Source: Taenia hydatigena (taxonomy: Eukaryota; Platyhelminthes; Cestoda; Cyclophyllidea; Taeniidae). Taken from it: a stretch of 64,000 nt of DNA. Under the pieces are notes generated by a model. The model worked only from the letters and a program-made list of their open reading frames with translations. It made no database searches and was not told where the DNA came from. Below, piece after piece: positions 9,798 to 21,222 of the stretch. The position numbers and the translations under genes were made by a program. The stretch spans positions 18,139,175 to 18,203,174 of the forward strand of contig JADWOT020000009.1 in assembly GCA_036345935.2 (NCBI GenBank), read 5' to 3'. How positions within the stretch are numbered: the first letter of the stretch is position 1; every line of letters starts with the position of its first letter.

Positions 9798-12700
9798 TTA
9801 AAAGTTGTCAAGTAAACAGTAGTCAATGTTCTGAAGTCTCGTCACATTTGTCATGCGTATAGGAGAATCCATTACTTTAATGCCTTCAACGCACCCAACA
9901 AAACCTCTAATTTTTCCTTTTCGCTTGACAGCTGGATGCATTTCTTGCAAAAAATCGAATTTATCGATTATTGACTGTGGTGCACCCCCTAAAATGAGGT
10001 AATTAAATAACACCTTACCAACATAGAATGTTGTTTGATTGTAAAAATGATTTGCAAAATGCTGTATACCCATAATTAGATACGATTTTCCATCAACATA
10101 CACGCCCATTTCATTGTGAATCCTAGCAGAGAGATGTAAAAATTTCCACTCGCATACCTTGCAAGTGTGATTGTGTACCATTTGGCTGGTAGAAGCTGGA
10201 TTTTTGAAAAATCAGACTGATAATTTACGAAGGATGAGCTGATTGGTCGATTTGGTGGCCATCCGACCGGCAGATCCCAAATGTCAAGTCCCAGTGACGA
10301 GCTATTGCCTGAGACTCCCACGAAAATGCACTGAATCCTTGAGGTGCTTTCCATTTTTAAGGCAAAAATGATTTCGTATGAGCGTCCCGGCTCTGATTTG
10401 GTAATATTTGCAGAAATTTTAAGTGTGGGAGTCAGTTTCCTAAAAGTGTAAGTGTTTCTATTACTTTCTTATGGAGTCATTAAACATCTAAGTTCATTTT
10501 GAATAACTTACGATGGAGTTGAATTTGGTTGCTCAATCGTAAGGAAACTGTATGCATTGAAAGCAATTTGTGAGTTGAATGCGTTTGATGTGTCTAAAAT
10601 TGCGCGCTTTTGACCAAATAGTGATAATCCGTACCCTTTTCGCATTTCGGGCCCCCGAAACCGGCCTTACAAATGCATCTCCAAGTGTGAGATAGAGGAA
10701 TACACTTTCCGTTGAAACCGCAAGGTGAAAATCGCTTAGCGCATTCGTGCATTTCACAGTTCACAACATTTACAACTTCAATTGCGTCTTCTATTAGATT
10801 TACTCGCAGTCCATTTATTAATAACTAAAATAGTCAGTAATTAATAGGTTACAATTATGCTCAAATTTCATAAAGCAAAATTATAAAAGCAGTTGAAGGA
10901 ATGGTGAAGATTTCAGCAAAAAAAATAATACAAAGGCACGCAAATGGGTGGGATATATAAAAAAATTTGCAAAAACGTAAGAAAGTAGGGATTAACTTTA
11001 TGTTCTAAAAAAATTCCGTTGGACAAATTTTGTATAAACCCATTTATGGTTAATGAAGTAATCAGAGCAATGTACAGATGTGCTTAAAGTAGATTAAAAT
11101 TACCTTAAATGATCTCCAAAATAAGAAAAAAATGCGGAACATGAAACTGGTTTGAGGTTGGTTTTCAAATACCATAGAGTTTTAATGCAGAATTTTGTAT
11201 ACGTATATCCCTGATTAAACCACTTTATCAATTACAACTACAGAGCCTTTCTAAGCGGCAAAGTAATGCAGTATCATGCATCGTCTAGATCTTGTTGCAG
11301 AGAGCTACATCAGTTGCAACATAAGTATACAATGGGAGAAAACGAATGGTTTGCAATTTTATGATTGGAGAAAGCAGAAGTTGTAGGGGCGGTGTAGGGA
11401 ACAAAACCCATTCAAATTGATGACAAGAGAGAACAATGGGCTTAGAGAAGCATCACTTTGTACTCCACCTCCTCCACATACTCCACGAGGACATGCCGTT
11501 GAGTAGTGAACCGTTTCTGGATGACCAGCTACCTGACTAACTCACTTGTCGAGTTGGAGTTGGGAATGCGTTTTGCATTCTAACATTTGTCACACAAGCA
11601 GCACATCACTGATTGTGCACAACAGATTCTCCTCCTTCCCTCCACACACCACCCGCATCCACACCACCCACCACACGCCTCTAAGACCCACATCACTTCC
11701 TTTCCTCCTCTTCCTCTTCCTCCTCCTCACAACCTCGTCATACTGCGCATGTATGTCTGTGTATGTTGCATGAAAGACGCAATCTTTTACTACAAATGCA
11801 TGCTTATTGACTGCCAAACAATCGGAAGTGGGTCCCACAAACCAGTGTACCCATCTCGAGGGTGTACAACGAGAAGTTCGTTTGGAGAAACAGTCATAGC
11901 TAGTAAATCAGTGGGAAGAAAGCTTCATTTACACTCCTACATGGCACTACAACGTGACAAGGCCTCACAACTCACCTTGTATGCTACTCAACTTACTTGT
12001 GAAAAATTGGACCTCACACCGTCCTCTAAGGCAGAAGGGATGGACAAACGCACATCCTCATCCTCATTCACATTCTCCCTACTTCTCTATCCCATATTGC
12101 CCCAAGTAATGCTTAATACCTTCTCGTGTCAATAGCATCACCCAATCACATGTTTGGTCACACAAGAAATAGAATAGGCAGATAGGAAACAAAGGTGAGG
12201 TGGAAACAAAAGTACTTGAAAGAGTGAGTGTTGTCGTGGTGTTATGAGACAGGTGCGCTCCTACTCGCGAATACATTGTAGAAGCACTGGTGATGACCTC
12301 CACCAGTAATTGTGTTGGCATTTCAAGGTGGTTTTTGTTCTTGCTTTATTTAAAAAATATCCAGAACGGAGTTCGCTCCCCGTGGTGCATTTAATGCCAT
12401 GCTCTGTCACTGTTAGGCAGGTCTAACTATCGTCAAATTTGTTTAAAATTTGAGCGTAGCTGCCAAACCTATTTGAGATCTATAATAATCAACTTTAAAA
12501 GTGATGAAATTTCCCAACTTTTTTTTATTTTTTGGTGATGAAGAATCACTTACAGATTGAATACAACCGAAAAAGCCCTTCACTGATTTGTAAGACACTA
12601 GTTCGTGATACTCCGGGAGGTATGCAGATATCCGATCTGAGTTGGGATTCCCGCCAACATAGAGTTCATCCATTATGGTTAGCTGAACGAAGCTGCCTTG

Positions 12701-15700
12701 GGTAAAGGAATCAGGCCCCGAAGAGGTGTGTTGGTCATTTAGATAAATGGCAAAACTGCGGCCCCTTCTTTTGACACGAAGGGTGTGCCAGGAGTTGAGG
12801 GAGAGCTTTTGAGCACTTCTTGAAATCAAAAATGAAATACGCATAAGCTTTAATTATTCACTAGGAGTGTGCATTATAGGGATTGCGTATAACTTTGTTT
12901 TTCGATGTAATAGAGCGGTTAATTAAAATTAAGAATCCAAACTTCTCGAATCAATTTTGTAATAAAAGAAGAATGTAAAGCGTTAATTTGAACAACAGTC
13001 CTATTTTCATAATGAAAGTGATCATTTGCTTACTTTTTAAAAGATGGACCACGTCCAAGATCCAGACTGACAATAATTCTACCATTTACGAGGGCAACAC
13101 AGATGAAGTCTCCGCGTGTGTCAAAGGAAAATCCCGAATAAATAATCAGCCCTGTCGCCTCTTTGGGAAGAAAAGTTATTTCAAGCAATGTCTCTGTCCA
13201 TGAAGTATCGCGAAATCCTCTCACAGAAAGGTAGGAATTACCAAGAAATTCGGGAATGATTGGAACCCGGTCTAAAAATACAAATCAGTGAACCCATCTA
13301 CAGATTTAAATCGAGTGTTTTGAAAAGCTTGAATAGATAAGGGTCGTTTATCAACAAAAAAGTGAGTTAAAGTACGCCAGTTTGTTCAAGCTTATGTAGC
13401 TCGATCATTTTATTAGAAAGCTCAAAGCACTACTTAAAAGGGTCTTAAGTAGGATCGTTCGTCCTACAATAAAAAATGCTCCTCCCATTAATAATTTCAA
13501 AGCTTTCTATCCTATTAGCTTATTTACATTATTTTAAGAGAAGTACTCATGCACTTTCGGATGTGTATAAAATTCATAAGAGCTGTATTTGCATAAATAC
13601 AAACATACTGATTGTTCCATTTCTAACAGTGCTCTTTCTTCTGTAAGCCTACTATATTCACATTTATTTAGAATAATGCACCGTTCGAAGAAGTTGTATT
13701 TAATGCGATTGCTTAAACATCATTTGAAATAACTAATAGATGTAATAGTAAATAGGAAAGTGCCACATGAACCTACCCTGTTTACACCATGGTGGACGCG
13801 TACCGACTGGACATTGACACGAGTATTCTGTTGAAGAAATTTGTTTACAAAAGGAACCACCTTCGCATGCATGCAGATTGCAAACGTTCCTGGCACAGTC
13901 CACTGATGGGGAAAAAAATATGCGAAATCTCTCGTACAAATAACCATGACCATCAATAAATGAAGGAAGAGCTCGGCATACCGACTCCGAATCCGTCTAT
14001 GGCGTCGCCGACGAATGAGCTTTGCCGCGGGTCACAGAGGTGTCCATTAATGTTGATATCACCCACACAGCCGATCAAACTATTTTCTGCTGCGGAAGCT
14101 ATTGGAAAAGGGTTACCAAGAGTCAGAGTCATGTGACCACCGACATAGATTGCATGTTCTTTGCTGAATGACTTCACTGAAAGGTCGGTTTTGCTTCCAG
14201 GAGGGATATCTTCCTAATACAAGCAAGCACAAAGTAAAGTAATTGAACTACACAGAGAAAGCCTGATGAGCTTATAATCGCGGGTTCTGCGAGCACCGAT
14301 TGGCTGCACTTAGTTAGAATAAGGTGTTTTTATCAAAAAGCACTTTATTTTGTATTTACTAATTCTCCGGGTACGTAATCAAAATATATTCCACACAAAT
14401 TGTGTAAAGGTAGTGTAATTTTTTTTCTACTGATTTTCCAAAGCGAAACAGTTATTTTACTTAGATAGGGTAAGAAAAAAATAGCTGAACTTTCTTGAGC
14501 ATAATACTACTGATTAGTGGAGTTAGTAGGTCATCCGATAGCCATACTGAAGTTGAGGCTAGAAGTACTTATTAAATTTCATAGTAAACCAAAAAAGGCC
14601 CGAAACGAACAATAAAAATGCAAACCAATGTAATTTGAAGCCTGCTAACGTCACGTTTTTACGAAAGCAAGGGAATGTCATATCATGGCAATAATAGCAG
14701 TTTTCGCAAACTTCTGCAAAAGTTTGATCGGCAAAAAAAATTGATAAAACTGAGCCAAATAAGGCCGCGTACAAGGTGCCTACGAACTTCGTGTTGGTTG
14801 ACAGAGAGGCGAAATTCGCCAGCTCTTATTAACCCAAAAGCAATATCGAAAAAGTCTGCATTCGCATTGTGCAGTTTGAATGGATGCTGAAGCACTCGAG
14901 GGAGGTAGAAATGACCCTCCTTGGATTTGTTGTAGACCCTAAAATTATCAGCAAAGTAACTATGCACGCCAAAAATAAAATGCCTTCTTTGGTACATGCT
15001 CCAGCCTCGTGGATTTTCATTGGCATATTTAAAGTATGTTTGTTTTATACTTAAAGCAAAAACCAAAATAGCTTCTTTTGCATACATGTGTGCATATTAC
15101 AGTAGGTGTATTATAAGTTTTTTTGGAGAAATTTGGTTCCAATGATTTTGTTAGCATTATATTTGGGTGATTATGCATCATCCGAATTAGTATGCTCTAG
15201 CATCCGGGTAGAATTTGGTGGTGAAGAGTAGAGTAGCATCAGATATGCCCTCTTGACACATGCTTTTGTACAAAATGTTTCAACAAACACGATTAAAAAT
15301 GTTAAATTAGTAAGACCAAACCAAAATACACAAGCTTGAATGGACGAAAGCTCACCTAAGTTGAAGGATTTGATTGTTCAACGCCAGGCAAAAAGCCTGC
15401 TTACGCGTCGAGGAGATGTGAAAAAAAACCAGTGTTTGAGGTCGAAAGATGTGAGGTTTAATTTGCAATTGTACTGAGAATGGACCTTGTTCGGGTAAAA
15501 GCCACCCGTTGAAGGCGAGGAAGCCTCCGTCGAGGAGCTCGGGGAACCGTGGTTGCTGAACTTCTAAAAAAATATCAATTTTATGAGATTTTTGAAAGCA
15601 GTATACATGCTTATCCAACACTTAAAAATGTGTGCATATATATGTGTAATAATTAAGACATTTGCATAATAAAAACCTGACTGAAGACAACGCATAAAGT

Positions 15701-17604
15701 GGTAAGGTAAAATTAAGCTAAGAAAAAAAACTCACATTTGGCTGTGTAATAAAAGTGCGCCCAAAAATGTTTAATAGGCAAGTGAATGCAAGTCTGAACC
15801 GCAAAAAAATAAATAAGGATGCAGTATACTAGATTATGTTTCTTTATTTATTCGTCATTTTTAACCGAGTTTGAATGTAGCCAACTTGTGCAGTTCTAGG
15901 CAACCGGTTTTGAAACTCGCCCGAACAGTGATTCCACAGTTGAAGGAAAAAAGTAGCTCCCTGTCAAATCTGTTGTTGTGTATCACTTAGAAAAAGTTTA
16001 GTATGAGGTGATAGAAAGCATCTCAAAGAAACACATTGAAATGACTCAAATAATGCAAAAGCGGCAATGTAGCACTCAATGCGAGCTGTTGTGTCACTTT
16101 CCTGACAATAGGGCATGAAGACGTTTGTGTTGCTGTCGCTGCCGACTACCTACTTCGGGAGTGGTAACAATGCAATGCTGTGTGTGAGTGAGTTACGATT
16201 GGGGAAACACCCGATCCACACCACCATTGACTGTGAGGCAAAGGTTCTGGTGCAAACGAAGCAAACGGATGACAGTAAGCTTGGAGAAGCATCACTTTGT
16301 ACTCCACCTCCTCCACATACTCCACGAGGAAATGCCGTTGAGTAGTGAACTATTTCTGGCTGACCAGCTACCTGACTAACTCACTTGTCGAGTTGGAGTT
16401 GGGAATGCGTTTTGCATTCTAACATTTGTCACACAAGCAGTACATCACTGATTGTGCACAACAGATTCCCTTCCTTCCCTCCACCCACCACCTCCATCCA
16501 CACCATCCACCACATGCCTCTAAGACCCACATCACTTCCTTTCCTCCTCTTCCTCCTCCTCCTCAAAGCCTCGTCATACTGTGCATGTATATCTGTGTGT
16601 GTTGGATGAAAGACGCAATTCTTCACTACAAATGCTTGCTTACTGACTGCCAAACAATCGGAAGTGGGTCCTACAAGCTAATGTACCTACGTTGAAGGTG
16701 TGCAGTGAGAAGTTCATTTGGAGAAACAGTCATAGCTAGTGGAACAGTGGGAAAAAAGCCTCTTCTACATCCCCATATGCCACTACAACTCAATAAGTTC
16801 TCACAACTCATACTCACCACACCAAAACTTAGTAGTTGACTCACTTTTTCCCAAACTAAAAGAAACTTCTATGCAATTTTTAATATCGGCCCTTATCAAC
16901 AAATGGACTCATCAGTTTATGCTTAACCCTGTCCCATGTTTCTTCTAAAACCATCCCCGGATGCTCTGTTGATAGTGGGCAGGATTCATATCCTTGCATC
17001 ACGTTCATCAAACAAACATTTAACACTGAGCTGAAGCTAACATTTGGGTTAAAAGTCGGTTTCCAGACAAACACTTATTTATATGGTTTTGTTCATCAAT
17101 TGGTACCAGTTAATTTTCCGTGAGATTTAACTAATTGGCGAAACTGGTCTAGGTCACCTTTGTTTGTACTTACATGGCATTTAAAAACAAAAATATGAAA
17201 AATTCATTGCGTTTACTAGATCACGTTTCGTCCTTATCTTTTAGCAAGCAAAAGATTATTTTTTTTAAGGCAATACTCACTTTCAGTGCACAAAGATCCT
17301 AAGTAGCCCAACGGGCAAATGCAAACACCTCTCCTAATTGTTCCATCAGCTTGAAATGACGTATTTCTGCATATTCCACCATTTTGACAGGCTTTTTCAA
17401 ACAAACAATTCTCCTCATTATTAATGTGTGGAATTAAATCCGACCTTTTCTCTCCATTGGGCGCTTCGATTGCGATTTCCATGGTAAGTGCTACATCGTC
17501 ATCGTCGATTCCTGAAATTACCGGAATAGGTCTTGGAATGATCTCTTACCAGATACAAGTTTTAAAATCAAAATCAAGGCAAGAAGGGTGCAGCAACCAG
17601 TCAT
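9798..17604 (-). CDS. Secreted EGF/laminin-G protein (perlecan/agrin/pikachurin C-terminal type)
   Basis: Minus-strand exons that keep phase: 17604-17550, 17511-17281, 15563-15356, (gap), 14213-13982, 13902-13777, 13271-13034, 12818-12554, 10824-10635, 10593-10512, 10439-10158, 10122-10019, 9988-9798 (TAA). Exon 1 encodes a signal peptide (MTGCCTLLALILILKLVSG). Order: EGF (CQNGGICRN...CICPLGYLGSLC), LG1, EGF (CEGGSFCKQ...CQCPVG), LG2 (SLNSWHTLRVKRRG, ELYVGGNP, GFFGCIQS), EGF (CGFNGKC...CICKAGFGGPKC), LG3 (KWYTITLAR, VGGAP, RGFVGCVEGI). About 735 residues are visible, with no membrane segment. Alternating LG/EGF modules are typical of the dystroglycan- and laminin-binding ends of perlecan, agrin and pikachurin, so a basement-membrane or tegument matrix role is likely. 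The middle of LG1 (about 45 residues) was not found between 15356 and 14213. One intron is only 30 nt (9989-10018) and in frame. Confidence 0.8.
11420..12392 (+). repeat. ~1.2 kb repeat family R1, copy A (5' truncated)
   Basis: Shares nearly all of its length with an inverted copy at 17899-19181 and partly with 16016-16850. Shared blocks include GGAGAAGCATCACTTTGTAC, CTCCACCTCCTCCACATACT, CACACAAGCAGYACATCACT and, at the right end, TATCCAGAA. It lies in the intron between exons 12818-12554 and 10824-10635 of the laminin-G gene. Open frames of ~180 codons on the plus strand (rich in His/Pro) occur in two copies but contain low-complexity and diverged stretches, so I do not call a protein. Confidence 0.75.
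14559..15026 (-). pseudogene. Tentative four-helix membrane protein ORF inside a laminin-G intron, with tandem stops
   Basis: On the minus strand one frame runs from ATG 15026 (MPMKIHEAGACTKEG), through a hydrophobic segment (ILFLACIVTLLIILG), to TAA TAA at 14831-14826. It then stays open to TAG at 14561-14559 with two further hydrophobic segments (TLYAALFGSVLSIFF; WFAFLLFVSGLFWFTM) and a Cys-rich loop (CENCYYCHDMTFPC). A short hydrophobic stretch TFSILLLG precedes the stops. Overall this looks like a four-pass topology broken by two stops. The strand is T-rich, which favours hydrophobic residues by chance, and no family is recognised. It could be a decayed gene or coincidence. Confidence 0.2.
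16016..16850 (+). repeat. ~1.2 kb repeat family R1, copy B (3' truncated)
   Basis: Starts AAGCATCTCAAAGAAACACATTG and follows copy C (17899-19181, opposite strand) for about 830 bp before similarity fades. It lies in the intron between laminin-G exons 17511-17281 and 15563-15356. With copy C it forms an inverted pair around the first two exons of that gene. Confidence 0.75.
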
Positions 17605-17898
17605 GACATTCGGGTAAGTGGAGTAAGGTTTTGAGAACTGTTTCCGGTCCAGGGCAAGAAATCTTTGAGCCAATCCTATTGAGTTTGCCAACCAAGCGGT
17701 AAATTCAAAAAGAACTCCCTTCCATCAAAGTTGGAAGAATTCCTGTTAAAAATTCACTACTGATTTAGAAGTTGATAAGATAAGCATTCCAGTAAAGTTA
17801 CAATTTAATCATCCGTTAAATTTCTCACAATCACAGAGTGAGACCTTGCAGAATATTATTAGAAAATCTAAGGAATTAATGTATATTGTTCCAAAATA

Positions 17899-19181
17899 AA
17901 TACATCACGTGAAGCGGATCCCATTCTGGATATTTTTTAATTAAAGCAAGAACAAAATATGTTAGGTTTTCATGCCAAAATGTTAAGTTGATGCATGAAC
18001 CACCTTGAAATGCCAACACAATTACTCGTGGAGGTCATCACCAGTGCTTCCACAATATATTCGCGAGTGGGAGCGCACCAGTTGTGATGCTCATTACACT
18101 GAGCGCACCTGTCTCATAACACCACGACAACACTCACTCTTTCAAGTACTTTTGTTTCCACCTCACCTTTGTTTCCTATCTGCCTATTCTATTTCTTGTG
18201 TGACCAAACATGTGATTGGGTGATGCTATTGACACGAGAAGGTATTAAGCATTACTTGGGGCAATATTGGGTAGAGAAGTGGGGAGAATGTGAATGAGGA
18301 TGAGGATGTGCGTTTGTCCAACCCTTCTGCCTTAGAGGACGGTGTGAGGTCTCATATTTCACAAGTGAGTTGAGTATCATGTAGGGTGAGTTGTGAGGCC
18401 TTGTCACGTTGTAGCGCCATGTAGGAGTGTAAATGAGGCTTTCTTCCCACTGATCCACTAGCTATGACTGTTTCTCCAAACGAACTTCTCGTTGTACACC
18501 CTCGAGATGGGTACACTGGTTTGTAGGACCCACTTCCGATTGTTTGGCAGTCAATAAGCAGGCAGTTGTAGTAAAAGATTGCGTCTTTCATGCAACATAC
18601 ACAGACATACATGCGCAGTATGACGAGGTTGTGAGGAGGAGGAAGAGGAAGAGGAGGAAAGGAAGTGATGTGGGTCTTAGAAGCGTGTGGTGGGTGGTGT
18701 GGATGGAGGTGGTGTGTGGAGGGAAGGAGGAGAATCTGTTGTGCACAATCAGTGATGTGCTGCTTGTGTGACAAATGTTAGAATGCAAAACGCATTTCCC
18801 ACTCCAACTCGGCAGGTGAGTTAGTCAGGTAGCTGGTTAGCAAGAAATGGTTCACTACTCAACGGCATGTCCTCGTGGAGTATGTGGAGGAGGTGGAGTA
18901 CAAAGTGATGCTTCTCCAAGCTTTTTGTCATCCGTCTGCTTCGCTTACACCAGAATCTTTGCCTCACAGTTGATGGCGGTGTGAATCGGGTGTTTCCCTA
19001 CTCATAACTCGCTCATCCACAGCATTGCATTGTTTCCACTCCCGATGTAGAGAGTCGGCAGCGATAGCAACACAGACGTCTTCATGCTCTATTGCCAGGA
19101 AAGTGACACAACAGCTCACATTGAGTGCTACATTGCCACTATTGCATTATTTGAATCATTTCAATGTGTTTCTTTAAGATG
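17899..19181 (-). repeat. ~1.2 kb repeat family R1, copy C (longest copy)
   Basis: Read on the minus strand it starts AGCATCTTAAAGAAACACATTG and ends near TATCCAGAATGGGATCC. TTGAAATG occurs near both ends in inverted orientation, a possible short terminal inverted repeat. It lies just upstream of the first exon of the laminin-G gene (17604). No transposase or reverse transcriptase is encoded, so a non-autonomous element is the likeliest class. Confidence 0.75.
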
Positions 19182-21222
19182 CTTTTTTAGCCTCGCTATA
19201 TCAATAATTCACTTTGATTCTAAGGCAAATCTATGAGCTTTTTTTCGCGTGAATCTGCTTCCTTTATTAATGTTTTTTTTTGTGTAAGTTCCCTTTTTTT
19301 CTTACATCCTACCAGTTTCTTACTTTAATAGATATCTGGTTGTTTTTTGTAAGGACGTTATTTTATTAACGACTTTTTTGCTTGAATGCATTGCGGATTA
19401 TAATTAGTAGCTTAAACATTTATTGAATTTTGAAGTCAATTCAAATGAAGTGATTTTTACAACTTTCTTGGCACATGGTGCTAAGCTCTTTTTTATTGCT
19501 CCTTTTTAGACAATACGAATATTAGTCAAATTCACTTGCATGATAAATGTCACCTTGTTTTGATAATATTTTTTTTCAAGTCGCGCAATTCTTGATAGAG
19601 ATGATTTTAATTCACCTTTTAATTAATATGGGTGTCACTGGGAAAATCCAAGTGTTTTTATTCTTTTAACACTTTTACTGGATAGTAGACGCAATTATCA
19701 ATGACCTGTTTTTCATATTCTCTTTGATATTTCCAGGAGATATTTGAGCCTGTTTAAAGGGTCATTGCAAAAGTACTAATGCGAAGTTAATTTACTTTGG
19801 CGCAAGCAGACGAAAAAGGACTGACCGCAGTAGGCAATTAAGGGCCATTTGCGACACAAAACATAAATTGAATAAAGTTATTTTAAAATGCCAAAATTGT
19901 AATAATGAACTTGTGAGTTGGAATTGCTGCAACAGATTTTTACTGAGTTGCTTTTGGCTTACTGCTTTATAGCCCAGAAAGGAATCAAATAGTTTCCCAC
20001 TTATACCACCATTGTTTGAAAGAATACTTACAATGGCAGTTGTCCACTGTGATCTGGCCTTAGTGCTTCCGGTGTAGCTGGGTTTATCAAGAGAAAAATC
20101 ATCTCTGCCATAAACCGGAAATCAAGACGATTTTTTGCTGGGTCAGAGGGAATCACAAAGGGGGAGGAAATTGTATACAAGTTGGAAGGTGAAAAATAGT
20201 AGCATTCCTAGGGCTAAAATATTAAACCTTTAATCTACGTAGTGCGCAGGGGAAAATTTTTCTGACTTAGACGTTGACCGACTTGTGCTTACAAAAAATT
20301 GATATTTATAGGGTGGACTTCCCTTTATCCCATTTTCTCAGGGCAATGTAAGTGGTTGTGAATTTTCTGAATATCTCCACTCTTATGTCTTTTATCCTTT
20401 ACAAACACAATTGCCTGCAAAAACTAACCATCCCATGTGTGATACCTTTGCTCTTGAAATGAGCTTCCTAGGTCGTGGACCAACGCAGTCGCTTTCCCGA
20501 ACTTGACATGCCCTCGTCTCATGGTAAGAGTGAAAGAAGGGAAGAGGAAGAAAGGGAAGAACCGTCTACGACATATGCCTTCAAAAAGTTGGCACACGTT
20601 AAATGTCCGTTGAAATGGGACCCACCTCTAATACACTGAAGAGTCAATTATCTATGGGTGCTTTTAATCCCACTTCTTTATTTATTCACTACCAATATAT
20701 AGAACGTATTCAGTATGTTTGTAGATGGTTATTGCCTTTCGTCCTCATCCCTTCTTCCAGCCTTAGAGTGAGAAGATTGATTGCTTCTAGACATCTTTAT
20801 TATAAGCAGGAAGATGATATACAGTAACTAGGTCGGAGTGTCCAAGACGAGGATGTGTTGGCCTCCGGAGAGCGACCACGGTGATTCACGACCAGGCTAA
20901 AATTGTCCTCCCGCGTCTGGTCTACAAAACACATTTAAAGGACACAAGTATTGCAACGCTCATGTTTCTATTGAACCGGTGCGAAAATTGAAATGGACTA
21001 CGCAGGTTTGTAGAAGCCTATCTGTCAAACTTTTCAGCTTACAGTTATGTTGGCACCAGTTATGTTTTCGACATCAAACGAAATCGTTTACTTGATTTTC
21101 ACGATAAGCTAAATTTTAGTGGTTCGATGGCAGGGAGGTATTGAAGTACGCACGGATGATTGGATGACCGAACTGCATTTATTTAGCTTATCTTTTGCAC
21201 GCACACTCGGCATGACATCGCC
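19182..21222. other. Intergenic with two fragments of repeat family D
   Basis: AT-rich, no gene supported. Holds family D pieces at 20463-20572 (+) and 20742-20975 (-). The last 200 bp upstream of 21223 would contain the endoglycoceramidase promoter; no motif stands out. Confidence 0.4.
20742..20975 (-). repeat. Interspersed repeat family D, copy 2 (inverted partner at 20463-20572)
   Basis: On the minus strand it matches 2348-2590: CTTTAAATGTGTTTTGTAGACC, GCGGGAGGACAATTTTAGCC, CCGGAGGCCAACACATCCTC, ATAATAAAGATGTCTAGAAG. A partial plus-strand copy (20463-20572) keeps the GTGGACCAACG and GGGAAGAACCGTCTACG ends, so the two form an inverted pair about 170 bp apart. Confidence 0.6.

Noticed and set aside
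11587..12135. 182-codon His/Pro-rich frame in repeat R1
   Set aside because: Low-complexity, ends differ between copies and no start/stop conservation; probably fortuitous.
14683..15087. 134-codon minus-strand frame in the same region as the four-pass ORF
   Set aside because: Conflicts with the frame having membrane topology; no recognised motif and no splice evidence.
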